From Nitrospira sp. KM1 (GTDB lineage Bacteria; Nitrospirota; Nitrospiria; Nitrospirales; Nitrospiraceae): DNA of 64,000 nucleotides. Under the pieces are notes generated by a model, which saw only the letters and a list, made by a program, of their open reading frames with translations, ran no database searches and had not been told where the DNA came from. The DNA lies in assembly GCF_011405515.1 (NCBI RefSeq), contig NZ_AP022671.1, forward strand, positions 1,178,001 through 1,242,000, in the 5' to 3' direction. Numbering within the stretch: the first letter of the stretch is position 1; every line of letters starts with the position of its first letter. The translations under genes were made by a program, and so were the position numbers. Positions 17,319 through 26,302 of the stretch are shown here, piece after piece.

Positions 17319-17816
17319 TTAGGAAATGCGGGATGCCACCGCGCTGAGGTGTAGCCGATAGCGAGCCACAAGATATCGCCTTGCCCACATGCCAGACAAG
17401 AGGACGGCCCCGACGAACAGGACGAGGCCCAACAGCCGGAAATCCGGACGGACGCCCTGATCGAAATAGTAGTGGCCGTCCGGTCCCTGCCGGACTCTAA
17501 TGTCCTTCGCGAGTTGATGCGGTTTGCCTGACGGATCGGCGAGATTGATCCATTCGGAGCAGAGACGCACCGGTTCAGCCGCGCCGGCGACCCGTTCCCA
17601 TGTCAGCCGAAGACACACGTCCTGTTTGGCGTTGAAAAGATCGGGAGCGGTGACAAGCTCATCCAGATTGACGCCGCTGACCCACACGCCGAACAACAAC
17701 ACCAGATTGCAAAACACGATCAGCCCGAGGGTCACGGCTATCGAGTACCGGCGGACTTGCTTGGACCGGCGGTCCTCTTCAAGAGCGGATCGAGTCGGAG
17801 CGAAGGAAGAGTCCAT
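17319..17816 (-). CDS. Two-helix membrane protein of unknown function
   Basis: A 165-aa protein with hydrophobic segments at about residues 25-48 (YSIAVTLGLIVFCNLVLLFG) and 127-148 (LGLVLFVGAVLLSGMW). They enclose an extracytoplasmic stretch of about 80 residues with two Cys (DVCLRLTWERV, VRLCSEWIN) that could form a disulfide. ATG 17816 has GAGGTG at suitable spacing. It sits between glyS (38 bases) and ppdK (39 bases). No family recognised. Confidence 0.6.
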   Translation of the reverse strand: MDSSFAPTRSALEEDRRSKQVRRYSIAVTLGLIVFCNLVLLFGVWVSGVNLDELVTAPDLFNAKQDVCLRLTWERVAGAAEPVRLCSEWINLADPSGKPHQLAKDIRVRQGPDGHYYFDQGVRPDFRLLGLVLFVGAVLLSGMWARRYLVARYRLHLSAVASRIS

Positions 17817-17854
17817 CACTCACCTCACTGCACACACCGAACGTCCACGAAACG

Positions 17855-20038
17855 CTAACTTCCTTGTACCACAATACGGGAAAAGTCCGCGAACGACTTG
17901 AACAATTCTTCAACGTCCTTGAGCAACGACAGCCGGTTGCTCCTGAGCTGCTGATCCTCTGCGTTCACCATCACTTCTGCAAAAAACGCGTCGATGCCAG
18001 GCTTGAGCCCAACAAGGCGATTGAGAGCCTGATCGTATTGCCTATTTTTCATATGAATTGGTAAGTCCACGGAGACTTTCAAAACCTGACTATGCAATTC
18101 CTGCTCAGATGAATCCACAAATAAACTTGGCTCGACCGGTTGCCGGGACCATTTTTCTTTCTCGACAATACGGGATGCACGCTTAAATCCAATCATCAGA
18201 GGATCGAATTCGGGTCTAGAAGACACCCTTTGCAAATCCTTCATTTTCTCAAGAATATCCAATAAATCGATTGGCCTTCGAGAATAAGCGTTGTCGCATA
18301 CTGCTGACATAACATCGTCGCGTTTCACGTACTTTATTCCAGCATAAAATTTGAACCGTTCAAAAATAAAACTCAGCGGACTATTTAGCAGTGATGGTTG
18401 AGAAGTAATACTTTCTCCTACGATTTCTTCAGCAGCACGGACAAGCTCAACCAAGTCTACTCTCAGATTTCCTTCGATTATTATGCGGACAATAGAAAGA
18501 GCATGACGTCTCAGTGCATAAGGATCCTCTGATCCGCGAGGAACAATTCCAGCGTGAAAAAAAGCAACGATCGTATCGAGCTTATCAGCAAGCGAGAGTG
18601 CCAGTCCCTCTAAAGTTTCTGGCAATTCCCCTTCCATACCACGGGGGAGATATTGATCCCTTATGGCTTTCCACACATTTTCTGACTCCCCATCATGCTT
18701 GGCATACTCTCCCCCCATAATTCCTTGCAGCTCAGGGAACTCTCCAACAACATTCGTGATTAAGTCCGCCTTGCACAACCTGGCCGCTCTGCGACACGGG
18801 ATAGTGAAATCAAACATCGACGGATCGTCATTAAATTTTGATACCACGTAAGTGACCAGCTTGCCTATGCGCTCTTGCTTCTCTGCCATCGTGCCTAGTT
18901 TTTGATGGAACGTCACTCCTCCAAGTTTCCTCGCCCGTTCTTCGAGGCTGGTCTTGCGGTCCTCGTCAAAAAAGAATTTTGCGTCCGCCAGTCTGGCCGC
19001 CAACACCCGCTCATTACCAGCCCGAATTACTGAGATATACTTCGGTTGATTGTTCACCACGGCAATAAAATGAGGGGCCAGTTTTTCTGTGTTCTTCTCC
19101 CGGACAGAGAAGAACCCTTGATGCTCCTTCATAGAAGTCATGAGAATTTCTGACGGTACAGCCAGATAGTCGGCCTTGAAGTTTCCCATTACTGCATGAG
19201 GCCATTCCGTTGTGAACACGGCTTGGTCGATTAGTGCCTCGTCCGGGTTTAAACTGACTCGACCCTGGGTACAGAGCTTATCAAGTTGGTCTTGTATAAT
19301 AACCCGGCGCCTGGCTGGATCGACCATCACACCTGCTCGTTTAAGACTCTTATTGTAACTGTCATAGTCACGCACAACGATCGATTTTCCGCCGCCCATG
19401 ACACGATGGCCAAATGTCCGATTGCTGGCCTTGACTCCCGCAATCTCTATCTTCTGTAGTAGCTTGCCGTCTAATAGGGCCACCAACCATCGAATAGGCC
19501 TGGCGAAGCGCATACCACCCTCGGTCCACTTCATCGCCTTAGGAAATGACAGTTCAGCGACAATTTGTGGCAGTATTTCGGGCAGGACTATTTCGGTCGA
19601 GCGTCCTGGCTTAACTGCATAGACATATTGGCCTTTTGGTGTTTGCCCGACTTGCAAACTCTCGACCTCCACGCCTTGGCCTTTAGCGAAACCAATTGCT
19701 GCTTTGGTCGGTAATCCAGCTTGATCGAAAGCTACGGACTTCGATGGCCCCTGAATATTGCTGGGATCCGTGAAAGTTGATAGGCGCTCAACAACCAATA
19801 CAAGCCGCCTTGGAGTTGCGTAGGTTTTGATAGAATCGTTGTCTTGAATCTTGTGAAAACTAAAAAAGAAAGCAGCCTGCTTTTCCAGCTCGGACAGCGC
19901 CGGCGCAATGAACTGATACGGCAATTCCTCGACCCCGATCTCAAGCAGCAACTCAGCCGTTCCTGACGACTGGCCCTCACGCTGAGCCATCTTCTTTTTC
20001 GACTTCTTGTTCGAGTTCATCTTCGACTTTTTGTTCAT
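17855..20038 (-). CDS. glyS: Glycyl-tRNA synthetase beta subunit
   Basis: A 727-aa beta chain of the alpha2-beta2 glycyl-tRNA synthetase. It begins after a Lys/Ser-rich leader ([16 protein letters not shown]) with the conserved [19 protein letters not shown], followed by [19 protein letters not shown], the [10 protein letters not shown] segment and a C-terminal anticodon-binding-like part. Its ATG overlaps the glyQ stop by 4 bases; Met17 (MAQREG) is a possible alternative. Base composition is unlike its neighbours: 45 G+C in the 120 bases 18301-18420 against 40 in the 60 bases 20581-20640 of glyQ. This suggests foreign or distinct ancestry for this subunit gene. Confidence 0.95.
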   Translation of the reverse strand: MNKKSKMNSNKKSKKKMAQREGQSSGTAELLLEIGVEELPYQFIAPALSELEKQAAFFFSFHKIQDNDSIKTYATPRRLVLVVERLSTFTDPSNIQGPSKSVAFDQAGLPTKAAIGFAKGQGVEVESLQVGQTPKGQYVYAVKPGRSTEIVLPEILPQIVAELSFPKAMKWTEGGMRFARPIRWLVALLDGKLLQKIEIAGVKASNRTFGHRVMGGGKSIVVRDYDSYNKSLKRAGVMVDPARRRVIIQDQLDKLCTQGRVSLNPDEALIDQAVFTTEWPHAVMGNFKADYLAVPSEILMTSMKEHQGFFSVREKNTEKLAPHFIAVVNNQPKYISVIRAGNERVLAARLADAKFFFDEDRKTSLEERARKLGGVTFHQKLGTMAEKQERIGKLVTYVVSKFNDDPSMFDFTIPCRRAARLCKADLITNVVGEFPELQGIMGGEYAKHDGESENVWKAIRDQYLPRGMEGELPETLEGLALSLADKLDTIVAFFHAGIVPRGSEDPYALRRHALSIVRIIIEGNLRVDLVELVRAAEEIVGESITSQPSLLNSPLSFIFERFKFYAGIKYVKRDDVMSAVCDNAYSRRPIDLLDILEKMKDLQRVSSRPEFDPLMIGFKRASRIVEKEKWSRQPVEPSLFVDSSEQELHSQVLKVSVDLPIHMKNRQYDQALNRLVGLKPGIDAFFAEVMVNAEDQQLRSNRLSLLKDVEELFKSFADFSRIVVQGS

Positions 20039-20973
20039 GACCGGCTTGCCACAGTTCCGGAGTTGGTTCTCGGCCGAGTCCGTCCGGCAGATTTCTCGCG
20101 CTCAATCAGCGGGTGTCCCATGGCCGCCCGTTCTTCGATGTAGCGCTCGGCGCAGCGCCTTGCCAATGCCCGCACGCGGGCGATATATCCGGTCCGTTCC
20201 GCCACGCTGATCGCGCCACGTGCATCCAGGAGATTGAAGGCGTGTGAAGATTTGATGCAGTAATCGTAGGCGGGCAACGTGAGTCGTCGATCGGACTGGT
20301 CGAGGAGCCGTTTGCATTCGGCCTCGCAGGCCTGAAAGGCATTCATCAACATATCCACGCCGGCTTCTTCGAAATTGTATCGTGAGAACTGCACTTCAGT
20401 CTCATGATGGATATCGCCGTACGTCGCCCAGTCGTTCCAGGCGAGGTCATAGACCTTGTTCACCTGTTGCAGATACATCGCGATACGTTCGGTGCCATAG
20501 GTGATCTCACCGGTGATGGGGGCCAATTCGATGCCCCCGATTTCCTGGAAATAGGTGAACTGCGTGATTTCCATGCCGTCGAGGCGCACTTCCCATCCCA
20601 GTCCCCAGGCACCAAGCGTCGGCGACTCCCAGTCATCCTGAATAAACCGAATGTCGTGCCGTTTCGGATCAATGCCCAGGGTCGCCAGGCTTTCGAGATA
20701 CATATCCTGGATATTGTCCGGAGCAGGCTTCAACACGACTTGATATTGATAGTAGTGCTGCATCCGGTTGGGATTTTCTCCGTACCGTCCGTCCGCGGGC
20801 CTCCGGCAGGCCTGCGGGTAGGCCGCCCGCCACGGTTCCGGGCCGAGCGATCGCAGAAATGTGGCGGGATGAAACGTTCCGGCACCCATCTCAAGATCAT
20901 AGGGTTGATGAATGACGCAGCCGCGGTCGGCCCAAAAACGGTTGAGGGTCAGGATGAGGTCCTGGAAGGTCAC
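20035..20973 (-). CDS. glyQ: Glycyl-tRNA synthetase alpha subunit
   Basis: A 312-aa catalytic subunit. It shows [95 protein letters not shown] and [15 protein letters not shown], all diagnostic. GTG 20973 (AGGTGG ten bases before) matches the family N-terminus better than the TTG at 21030. It is followed by glyS with a 4-base overlap, the normal order for this two-gene system. The C-terminal 25 residues are basic and nonconserved. Confidence 0.95.
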   Translation of the reverse strand: MTFQDLILTLNRFWADRGCVIHQPYDLEMGAGTFHPATFLRSLGPEPWRAAYPQACRRPADGRYGENPNRMQHYYQYQVVLKPAPDNIQDMYLESLATLGIDPKRHDIRFIQDDWESPTLGAWGLGWEVRLDGMEITQFTYFQEIGGIELAPITGEITYGTERIAMYLQQVNKVYDLAWNDWATYGDIHHETEVQFSRYNFEEAGVDMLMNAFQACEAECKRLLDQSDRRLTLPAYDYCIKSSHAFNLLDARGAISVAERTGYIARVRALARRCAERYIEERAAMGHPLIEREKSAGRTRPRTNSGTVASRS

Positions 20974-21234
20974 GATGCGATGTCCACCTTGATTTGGAAT
21001 TTTCAGCGTAGAACGTGGAAAAGGAACCAAAAATTAGCAGGAATTACTTGAGACTGTCAATAAACTTCCTCACAGATCAAGGAGTTGCACATCATCTCGC
21101 ATTTCATCCAAAGACCGGCCCCAGCTGCACTTAATAGCGGAATGGTGGAGCAATTCCCGTCTCTCGCTTGACGAATATCAAGGCCTCCTCTATTGTCCGC
21201 ATTCTTGATTAACTCACTTTCCTAATTACATTTC

Positions 21235-21666
21235 ATGAAGCTGTCGAAAAAAAGCGAGTATGGGCTGAGGGCCTTGCTCGAACTCACGACCGTACAAGGA
21301 AAATCGCTGCAGCGTCACGAAATTGCTTCTCGACAGCATATTCCTGTTGAATTTCTCGAACAAATCCTGCTGGCCCTGAAACGGGCCGGGCTGCTCTCCA
21401 GCCGCCGGGGTATGAACGGCGGATACCAGTTGATCAAATCGCCCGACGACATAACCCTCGGACAAGTCATCCGCATTCTCGACGGGCCGCTGGCGCCGAT
21501 CGGATGCGTGAGTAAGACGGCGTACCAGAAATGCTCGGACTGTCCCTACACCGACAAACCACAATGTCCGGTGCAGCGGGTGATGGGAACCGTTCGCGAT
21601 GCGATTGCCGACATTCTCGATAACTACTCGCTCAATGATTTCGCCGCCGGCCATCGACCCATCTGA
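21235..21666 (+). CDS. Rrf2-family transcriptional regulator
   Basis: A 143-aa regulator with an N-terminal winged helix (MKLSKKSEYGLRALLELT, then LLSSRRGMNGGYQL) and a cysteine cluster Cys91, Cys100, Cys103, Cys111. This resembles the Fe-S ligand loop of IscR/NsrR-type proteins, although the spacing differs from IscR. It probably senses iron-sulfur status, nitric oxide or redox. It stands upstream of transketolase and the Crp/Fnr-nirK group but is separated by about 160 bases from the next start. Its targets are unknown. Confidence 0.88.
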   Translation: MKLSKKSEYGLRALLELTTVQGKSLQRHEIASRQHIPVEFLEQILLALKRAGLLSSRRGMNGGYQLIKSPDDITLGQVIRILDGPLAPIGCVSKTAYQKCSDCPYTDKPQCPVQRVMGTVRDAIADILDNYSLNDFAAGHRPI

Positions 21667-21824
21667 CATGAATCATCTCGTTCTCATCCTCGCTACGTTC
21701 GTGCGCTCCTTCTTTCATTGACTCCCTCCCATCCGGTTTGTTAGCCTCGAATTTCGCCGTATCGCCATCGATGGCGGGAGTGCATGCTCAACGGCAACCT
21801 TGTTCAAGCCCGAAAGGAGTTCCG

Positions 21825-23690
21825 ATGGCCAGCCCAGCGACTTCACCAGCAATGCTTACCGAGCTGCACAATAAGGCCACGCACCTGCGGATCGAGAGCG
21901 TGAAGGCGACCAGTGAAGCCGGCAGTGGCCATCCGTCAAGCTGCTGTTCCGCCGCCGACATCGTCGCCGTCCTCTTCTTTTCCGTCATGCGATATGACCC
22001 GAAAAATCCCAAGACCCCGAACAGCGATCGATTCGTTCTTTCCAAAGGTCACGCCGCCCCGCTTCTCTATGCCGCATGGGCTGAGGCCGGCTTGTTCCCC
22101 AAAAGCGAATTGCTCAAGCTCCGCACGCTGCATTCGGACCTGGAGGGGCATCCGACTCCCCGTCTGTCTTTTGTCGATATGGCGACCGGCTCTCTGGGGC
22201 AAGGATTGCCCGTTGGAATCGGCATCGCGCTCAACGCCAAATACGTCGATGCGCTCGATCACCGAACCTACGTGCTGATGGGCGACGGAGAATCCGTCGA
22301 GGGATCCGTCTGGGAGGCGGCCGATCTCGCCCGCCAACACAAACTCGACAATCTCTGCGCGATCATCGACGTGAACCGGCTCGGACAGAGCGACCCGACC
22401 ATGTTGCAGCACGACATGGCCATGTATCAGGCACGATGGTCCGGATTCGGATGGCATGCGATCGTCGTCGATGGTCACGACATCTCCGCATTGGTGGCCG
22501 CCTTTGACGAGGCTTCCCGCACCAAGGGCAAACCCACGATCCTCCTGGCCAAAACCTATAAGGGCAAAGGCATTTCGTTTATCGAAGATCATCCAAATTG
22601 GCATGGCAAGCCGATTCCCAAAGGGGAAGACACGCAGAAGGCGCTCGCGGAACTCAACGGACAATTGAAGCCCAACGGCACGCCGGTTTCGATCGCAAAA
22701 CCGTCCGCACCGGCCCCGCATCCGACTGCCGCCACGGCGCTGCCTCCTCCGCCATACAAGATCGGCGAAGCGGCGGCCACTCGGGAAGCGTTTGGGATCG
22801 CGCTCGAAGCTCTCGGAGGCGCCAATCCCTCCGTCGTTGCCCTCGACGCCGACGTCAAGAATTCGACCTACACCGACAAATTCGGCAAGAAATTCCCGAA
22901 CCGGTTCTTCGAGAATTTCATCGCCGAACAGAACATGCTCGGTGCGGCCGCCGGCCTCGCCGCCTGCGGAAAGATTCCGTTCGTCGCCACCTTTGCGGCC
23001 TTTTTCTCCCGGGCCTACGATTTCGTCCGCATGGCGGCGATCAGCCAATCCAACATCAAGCTCGTGGGGACGCACGTCGGGGTGAGTATCGGAGAAGACG
23101 GCCCGTCTCAGATGGGGCTGGAAGACATCGCCATGATGGCCGCCCAGCCTGGAGTGACCGTCTTGTACCCCTCCGACGGCACCTGCACGTATCGGCTGGT
23201 CGAATTGGCCGCGCAGCATAAAGGCATGGTGTACATTCGAGCCGGACGTCCGAAATCTCCGGTCCTCTACGGCGCCCAGGAATCTTTTCAGATCGGCGGA
23301 TCAAAAGTCCTCAGGCAGAGCGCGTCGGACGCCCTGACGATCGTAGGAGCCGGCGTAACGTTGTTCGAGGCCTTGAAGGCGTACGACCAATTGAAGGCGG
23401 CCGGCATCATGGTGCGCGTGATTGATCTGTATAGCATCGTGCCGATCGACCAGACCACGCTGCTGGATAGCGCCAGGGCGACGCACGGGCGGTTGCTCAC
23501 CGTGGAAGACCATTACGCCCACGGTGGATTGGGTGATGCGGTCTTGAGCGCCGTCGGACCGGAAGGCATCAAAGTCCATAAGCTCGCGGTCCGTTCGATT
23601 CCACACAGCGGAAAACCGGAAGAGCTGGTCAACCACTTTGGCATCGGAGCGGGATCCATTGTCGAAGCGGCAAAACAAATCATCAAGTAA
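21825..23690 (+). CDS. tkt: Transketolase
   Basis: A 621-aa thiamine-diphosphate enzyme that transfers two-carbon units between sugar phosphates. The N-terminal TPP site shows GHPSSCCSAADIVAVLF, FVLSKGHAAPLLYAAWAEAG, and GDGESVEGSVWEAADLARQ ending in DNL. The pyrimidine domain has FIAEQNMLGAAAGLAACG and VSIGEDGPSQMGLEDIAMM. The C-terminal domain ends with VRSIPHSGKPEEL. The length matches the shorter, vertebrate-like transketolase form rather than the 660-aa enterobacterial one. ATG 21825 has AAGGAG five bases before it, which decides against the upstream in-frame start at 21738. Confidence 0.95.
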   Translation: MASPATSPAMLTELHNKATHLRIESVKATSEAGSGHPSSCCSAADIVAVLFFSVMRYDPKNPKTPNSDRFVLSKGHAAPLLYAAWAEAGLFPKSELLKLRTLHSDLEGHPTPRLSFVDMATGSLGQGLPVGIGIALNAKYVDALDHRTYVLMGDGESVEGSVWEAADLARQHKLDNLCAIIDVNRLGQSDPTMLQHDMAMYQARWSGFGWHAIVVDGHDISALVAAFDEASRTKGKPTILLAKTYKGKGISFIEDHPNWHGKPIPKGEDTQKALAELNGQLKPNGTPVSIAKPSAPAPHPTAATALPPPPYKIGEAAATREAFGIALEALGGANPSVVALDADVKNSTYTDKFGKKFPNRFFENFIAEQNMLGAAAGLAACGKIPFVATFAAFFSRAYDFVRMAAISQSNIKLVGTHVGVSIGEDGPSQMGLEDIAMMAAQPGVTVLYPSDGTCTYRLVELAAQHKGMVYIRAGRPKSPVLYGAQESFQIGGSKVLRQSASDALTIVGAGVTLFEALKAYDQLKAAGIMVRVIDLYSIVPIDQTTLLDSARATHGRLLTVEDHYAHGGLGDAVLSAVGPEGIKVHKLAVRSIPHSGKPEELVNHFGIGAGSIVEAAKQIIK

Positions 23691-24387
23691 CCAGTCGATC
23701 ACGGCCCCCACCCACGGACTGTCTCACATTCCTCTCCTGAATATTTTGTCCGGATCGGATCGCCAGCGGATGCTCAAGGAATTGAGCGAAACGCACTACG
23801 GAAAGAATGACTTCATCTTCCGCGAGGGCGATCCGACCGAATACTTCCACATCGTCAAGGAAGGAACCGTGAAGTGTGTCAAGTCTTCGTCCGAAGGCCG
23901 TGAATGTACGTTGAAGATGCTCATGCCGGGAGATCTCTTCTGTTGCGATGCGGCCGCATTCGACGGAGGACGCCATCCAGGCACCGCCAGACCCATGGGG
24001 AATGTGAGCGTCCTTCGCATGAAGAAGAAATCCTATTTCGACATGTTGCGGCGCAATCCCGATGCGGCGATGGAAGTGATCAAGTATTTGGGAACTCGTC
24101 TGCACGAAGCCCAGGAAAAAGCCAAGGTGTTGGCGCTCGATCGAGCCGATCAGCGTCTTGCCGCACTCCTCGTGGATTTCGGCCTCCGCAGCGGGGTCAA
24201 GGACCCGCTCGGGGTTCGCCTGACGGTCCGCCTCACCCGTGAGGATATGGCCAACATGGTCGGCACCACCACGGAAACCGCCATACGCATTATGGGACGT
24301 TTCAAACGAGACCGCCTGGTCTCCGGCACCGCGAACCGCTTGGTGATCCGCGATATCGAGCGGCTCAAATCCCTCGTTTCGACCTGA
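23659..24387 (+). CDS. Crp/Fnr-family transcriptional regulator
   Basis: A 242-aa regulator with a cyclic-nucleotide-binding-like beta roll (FIFREGDPTEYFHIVKEGTVKCV, then LMPGDLFCCDAAAFDGG), a dimer helix, and a C-terminal HTH (LTREDMANMVGTTTETAIRIMGRFKRDRLV) whose E-T-x-x-R recognition helix resembles FNR-type readers of TTGA-like half sites. No N-terminal Fe-S cysteine cluster is present. The start is uncertain: no ATG precedes the sensor domain, and TTG 23659 (GGAG nine bases before) overlaps the tkt end by 32 bases. Location directly before nirK suggests it controls that gene. Confidence 0.88.
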   Translation: MSKRQNKSSSNQSITAPTHGLSHIPLLNILSGSDRQRMLKELSETHYGKNDFIFREGDPTEYFHIVKEGTVKCVKSSSEGRECTLKMLMPGDLFCCDAAAFDGGRHPGTARPMGNVSVLRMKKKSYFDMLRRNPDAAMEVIKYLGTRLHEAQEKAKVLALDRADQRLAALLVDFGLRSGVKDPLGVRLTVRLTREDMANMVGTTTETAIRIMGRFKRDRLVSGTANRLVIRDIERLKSLVST

Positions 24388-24433
24388 ATTCGCTGATAAT
24401 CGTCATTTCCGCTCGATTTCACGGCGCGGACTC

Positions 24434-24459
24434 AAAAACATGACCGGTGTCATGTTTTT
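24434..24459. promoter_or_regulatory. Perfect inverted repeat between the Crp/Fnr gene and nirK
   Basis: The arms AAAAACATGAC and GTCATGTTTTT flank CGGT. The inner ATGAC-N4-GTCAT has exactly the 5-N4-5 layout of Crp/Fnr-type boxes. It ends 76 bases before the nirK start, so it could be an operator for the adjacent regulator. The T-run also allows it to act as a bidirectional terminator after the regulator gene. Both uses are possible. Confidence 0.6.
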
Positions 24460-24535
24460 ATCGGCCCGCGTCCGATATCCTCCTACCCCGGATACAGGAC
24501 ACCCACGCTCTCACATGTGAAGGAGGATTGCGCCG

Positions 24536-25525
24536 ATGGATACAATACGCACGACCCGCCGAAGACGATTCGCCGCGGGACTTTGGATTCTCACGTTTGG
24601 ATGTCTTGCCGCCATGCCGGCGCCGGCCTCCTCCAAGACGCACGACGTGTCCATGACGGCGGTCGAAACCGACGTCGTCGTCGAAGGTTCCGGAGAAAAA
24701 TACGCGGCGTGGACCTTCAACGGCACCATGCCGGGGCCGGTCGTCCGCGTGACCGAGGGAGACACGATCAAGTTCACCCTGACGAATCCGGCGACCAACA
24801 AATATCCGCATGCGATGGATTTCCATGCAGCCGAGATTGATTTCCTCAAGAACTATCGGGCGATCAACGCCGGTGAAACGATCACCTATACCTTCGTCGC
24901 CAAAAAGCCGGGTGTCTTTTTCTATCATTGCGGCGCACCGCCGATGATCCAGCACATTGCCCGCGGCATGTTCGGTGCGATTATCGTCGATCCCAAGAAT
25001 CCCAAAGCCTGGCCGAAAGCGGACCGGGAATACGTGCTCGTTCAATCGGAGCTATTCAAAAATCCCGACGACGTGCAAGCCATGTTCGATCGAAAGTTCG
25101 ACCACGTCATTTTCAACGGCGGCGTTTTTAAGTATCACCCGTTCGTCACCGGAGGAGGCAAACTGGACGCCAAACCGGGCGAGCGAGTACGGATTTACTT
25201 CGTCAACGCGGGTCCGAATGAATTTTCGGCTTTCCATCCCATCGGTGAAATTTGGGATCAGGTGTATGAAAGCGGCAATCCTCAAAATAAGCTGACGGGC
25301 GTGCAGACCTACGTCGTCGGACCCGGCGGCGCCGCAACCTTCGATGTCATCACGGAATCGGCGGGAGCGTATCCGCTGGTGACCCATTCGTTGACCGGCG
25401 CATTGCGTGGCGGCATCGCCGTACTCGTGGCCTCGCCGGATGCCAAACCGGCCCCGCTGATGCCCATGGTTCCATGGAAGGTTGCCACGCCACAGACTGA
25501 GATCACACCGGTTCCGGTACCATAG
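24536..25525 (+). CDS. nirK: Copper-containing nitrite reductase (NO-forming)
   Basis: A 329-aa two-cupredoxin protein with a twin-arginine-like leader (RRRRFAAGLWILTF). Copper ligands follow the NirK pattern: His92 and the Asp95/His97 pair in HAMDFH, His131-Cys132 in FYHCGAPP, His140 and Met145 in QHIARGM, the catalytic-pocket His234 in AFHPIGE, and His284 in VTHSL. It should reduce nitrite to nitric oxide in the periplasm; NirK is a known abundant enzyme of Nitrospira. AAGGAGG lies nine bases before the ATG. A strong hairpin closes the transcript. Confidence 0.93.
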   Translation: MDTIRTTRRRRFAAGLWILTFGCLAAMPAPASSKTHDVSMTAVETDVVVEGSGEKYAAWTFNGTMPGPVVRVTEGDTIKFTLTNPATNKYPHAMDFHAAEIDFLKNYRAINAGETITYTFVAKKPGVFFYHCGAPPMIQHIARGMFGAIIVDPKNPKAWPKADREYVLVQSELFKNPDDVQAMFDRKFDHVIFNGGVFKYHPFVTGGGKLDAKPGERVRIYFVNAGPNEFSAFHPIGEIWDQVYESGNPQNKLTGVQTYVVGPGGAATFDVITESAGAYPLVTHSLTGALRGGIAVLVASPDAKPAPLMPMVPWKVATPQTEITPVPVP

Positions 25526-25534
25526 CCGCACATC

Positions 25535-25568
25535 GGGAGGTCCTTCTCCGTAATAAGAAGGACCTCCC
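25535..25568 (+). terminator. Hairpin terminator after nirK
   Basis: A 13-bp perfect stem (GGGAGGTCCTTCT and its complement) around an 8-base loop begins 10 bases after the nirK stop. Only ATTT follows, so the U-tract is weak, but the stem is strong. It should end the nirK message or protect its 3' end. Confidence 0.7.
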
Positions 25569-25600
25569 ATTTCCATCATGAATCGTAGCGGCGGCATCTC

Positions 25601-25960
25601 ATGAATCGACGATCACCAACCCGTTTGGCAGCTCTGGTGCTTGTCTCCATCATCTGTCCGGCTCAGCACTCCGTCTCGGCCGGATCACTCGAGCGTGTCA
25701 CGGTCCAACTCGATGGTCCTTCGTGCCTTCCCAGGCACGACATCATCTCCGCACTCTCGACGCTGCCGGGCATTCACCTGACGGATATTTCGGTCCCCGA
25801 TCACCTGCTCATCGACATCGATCCGAGTCTGCTCGACCGGCATCAGGCGCTCGCGAACATTACCGGCGCGATCGGCTCGCCCGGATGCAGAATCCAACCG
25901 ATGCAGTCGTGCATTTCCGCCTCATTTGCCGCGTCCGTTCGGCCGGCCACAAAAGAATGA
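25601..25960 (+). CDS. Secreted HMA-like small protein
   Basis: A 119-aa protein with a signal peptide (about residues 1-27). The mature part has the rhythm of a heavy-metal-associated domain: VQLDGPSCLPRHDIISALSTLPGIHLTDISV, then LIDIDPSLLDRHQALANITGAIGSPGCRI. Only one Cys (Cys42) is present where the GMxCxxC metal loop would be, with Cys96 and Cys104 further on. It may be a periplasmic metal carrier related to the neighbouring copper enzyme, or an HMA fold that has lost classical metal binding. The resemblance is by eye. Confidence 0.5.
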   Translation: MNRRSPTRLAALVLVSIICPAQHSVSAGSLERVTVQLDGPSCLPRHDIISALSTLPGIHLTDISVPDHLLIDIDPSLLDRHQALANITGAIGSPGCRIQPMQSCISASFAASVRPATKE

Positions 25961-26302
25961 TCGCCGGCTGTATCGAAGCGGCCGATAGGCCCAACGGTCC
26001 TAGGTCTTTCGGTCAGCCGCATCGCGACATATCGCGAACCTTGCACGCCATCCCGGGAACGGGAATTTTCCCCATAACCGCCGACCGATCGATTGGAATG
26101 ACACGTAGGTAATTGTTTGAGCGTATCTGCACGTGCCGCTCACCACATTTTTCACACAGCCGGTGAGAAATCTCTCATTCACAACGTTCGCCATCACAGT
26201 TCGACTCTCTTGACTGCACGCTTGTCCCTGGCATCACTGTTGCTGTGTGGATACGGACCGTGAAGGATGTGTGCCAAGCCTTGCACCGATTGGAGCCACA
26301 CG
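25961..26302. other. Intergenic region before the nitrite/formate channel gene
   Basis: No gene could be supported in these 342 bases. The most visible element is TGAGA-AATC-TCTCA at 26164-26177, a 5-N4-5 dyad with the layout of Crp/Fnr boxes, 125 bases before the channel start. A TTGACT at 26210-26215 could be a -35 box but has no good -10 partner. A CCCGGGAACGGGAA stretch near 26055 is a weak dyad. Confidence 0.3.

Noticed and set aside
20974-21234. T-box or other leader upstream of glyQ
   Set aside because: No T-box sequence or terminator hairpin was seen on the minus strand, and the organism type inferred does not usually use T-boxes for glyQS.
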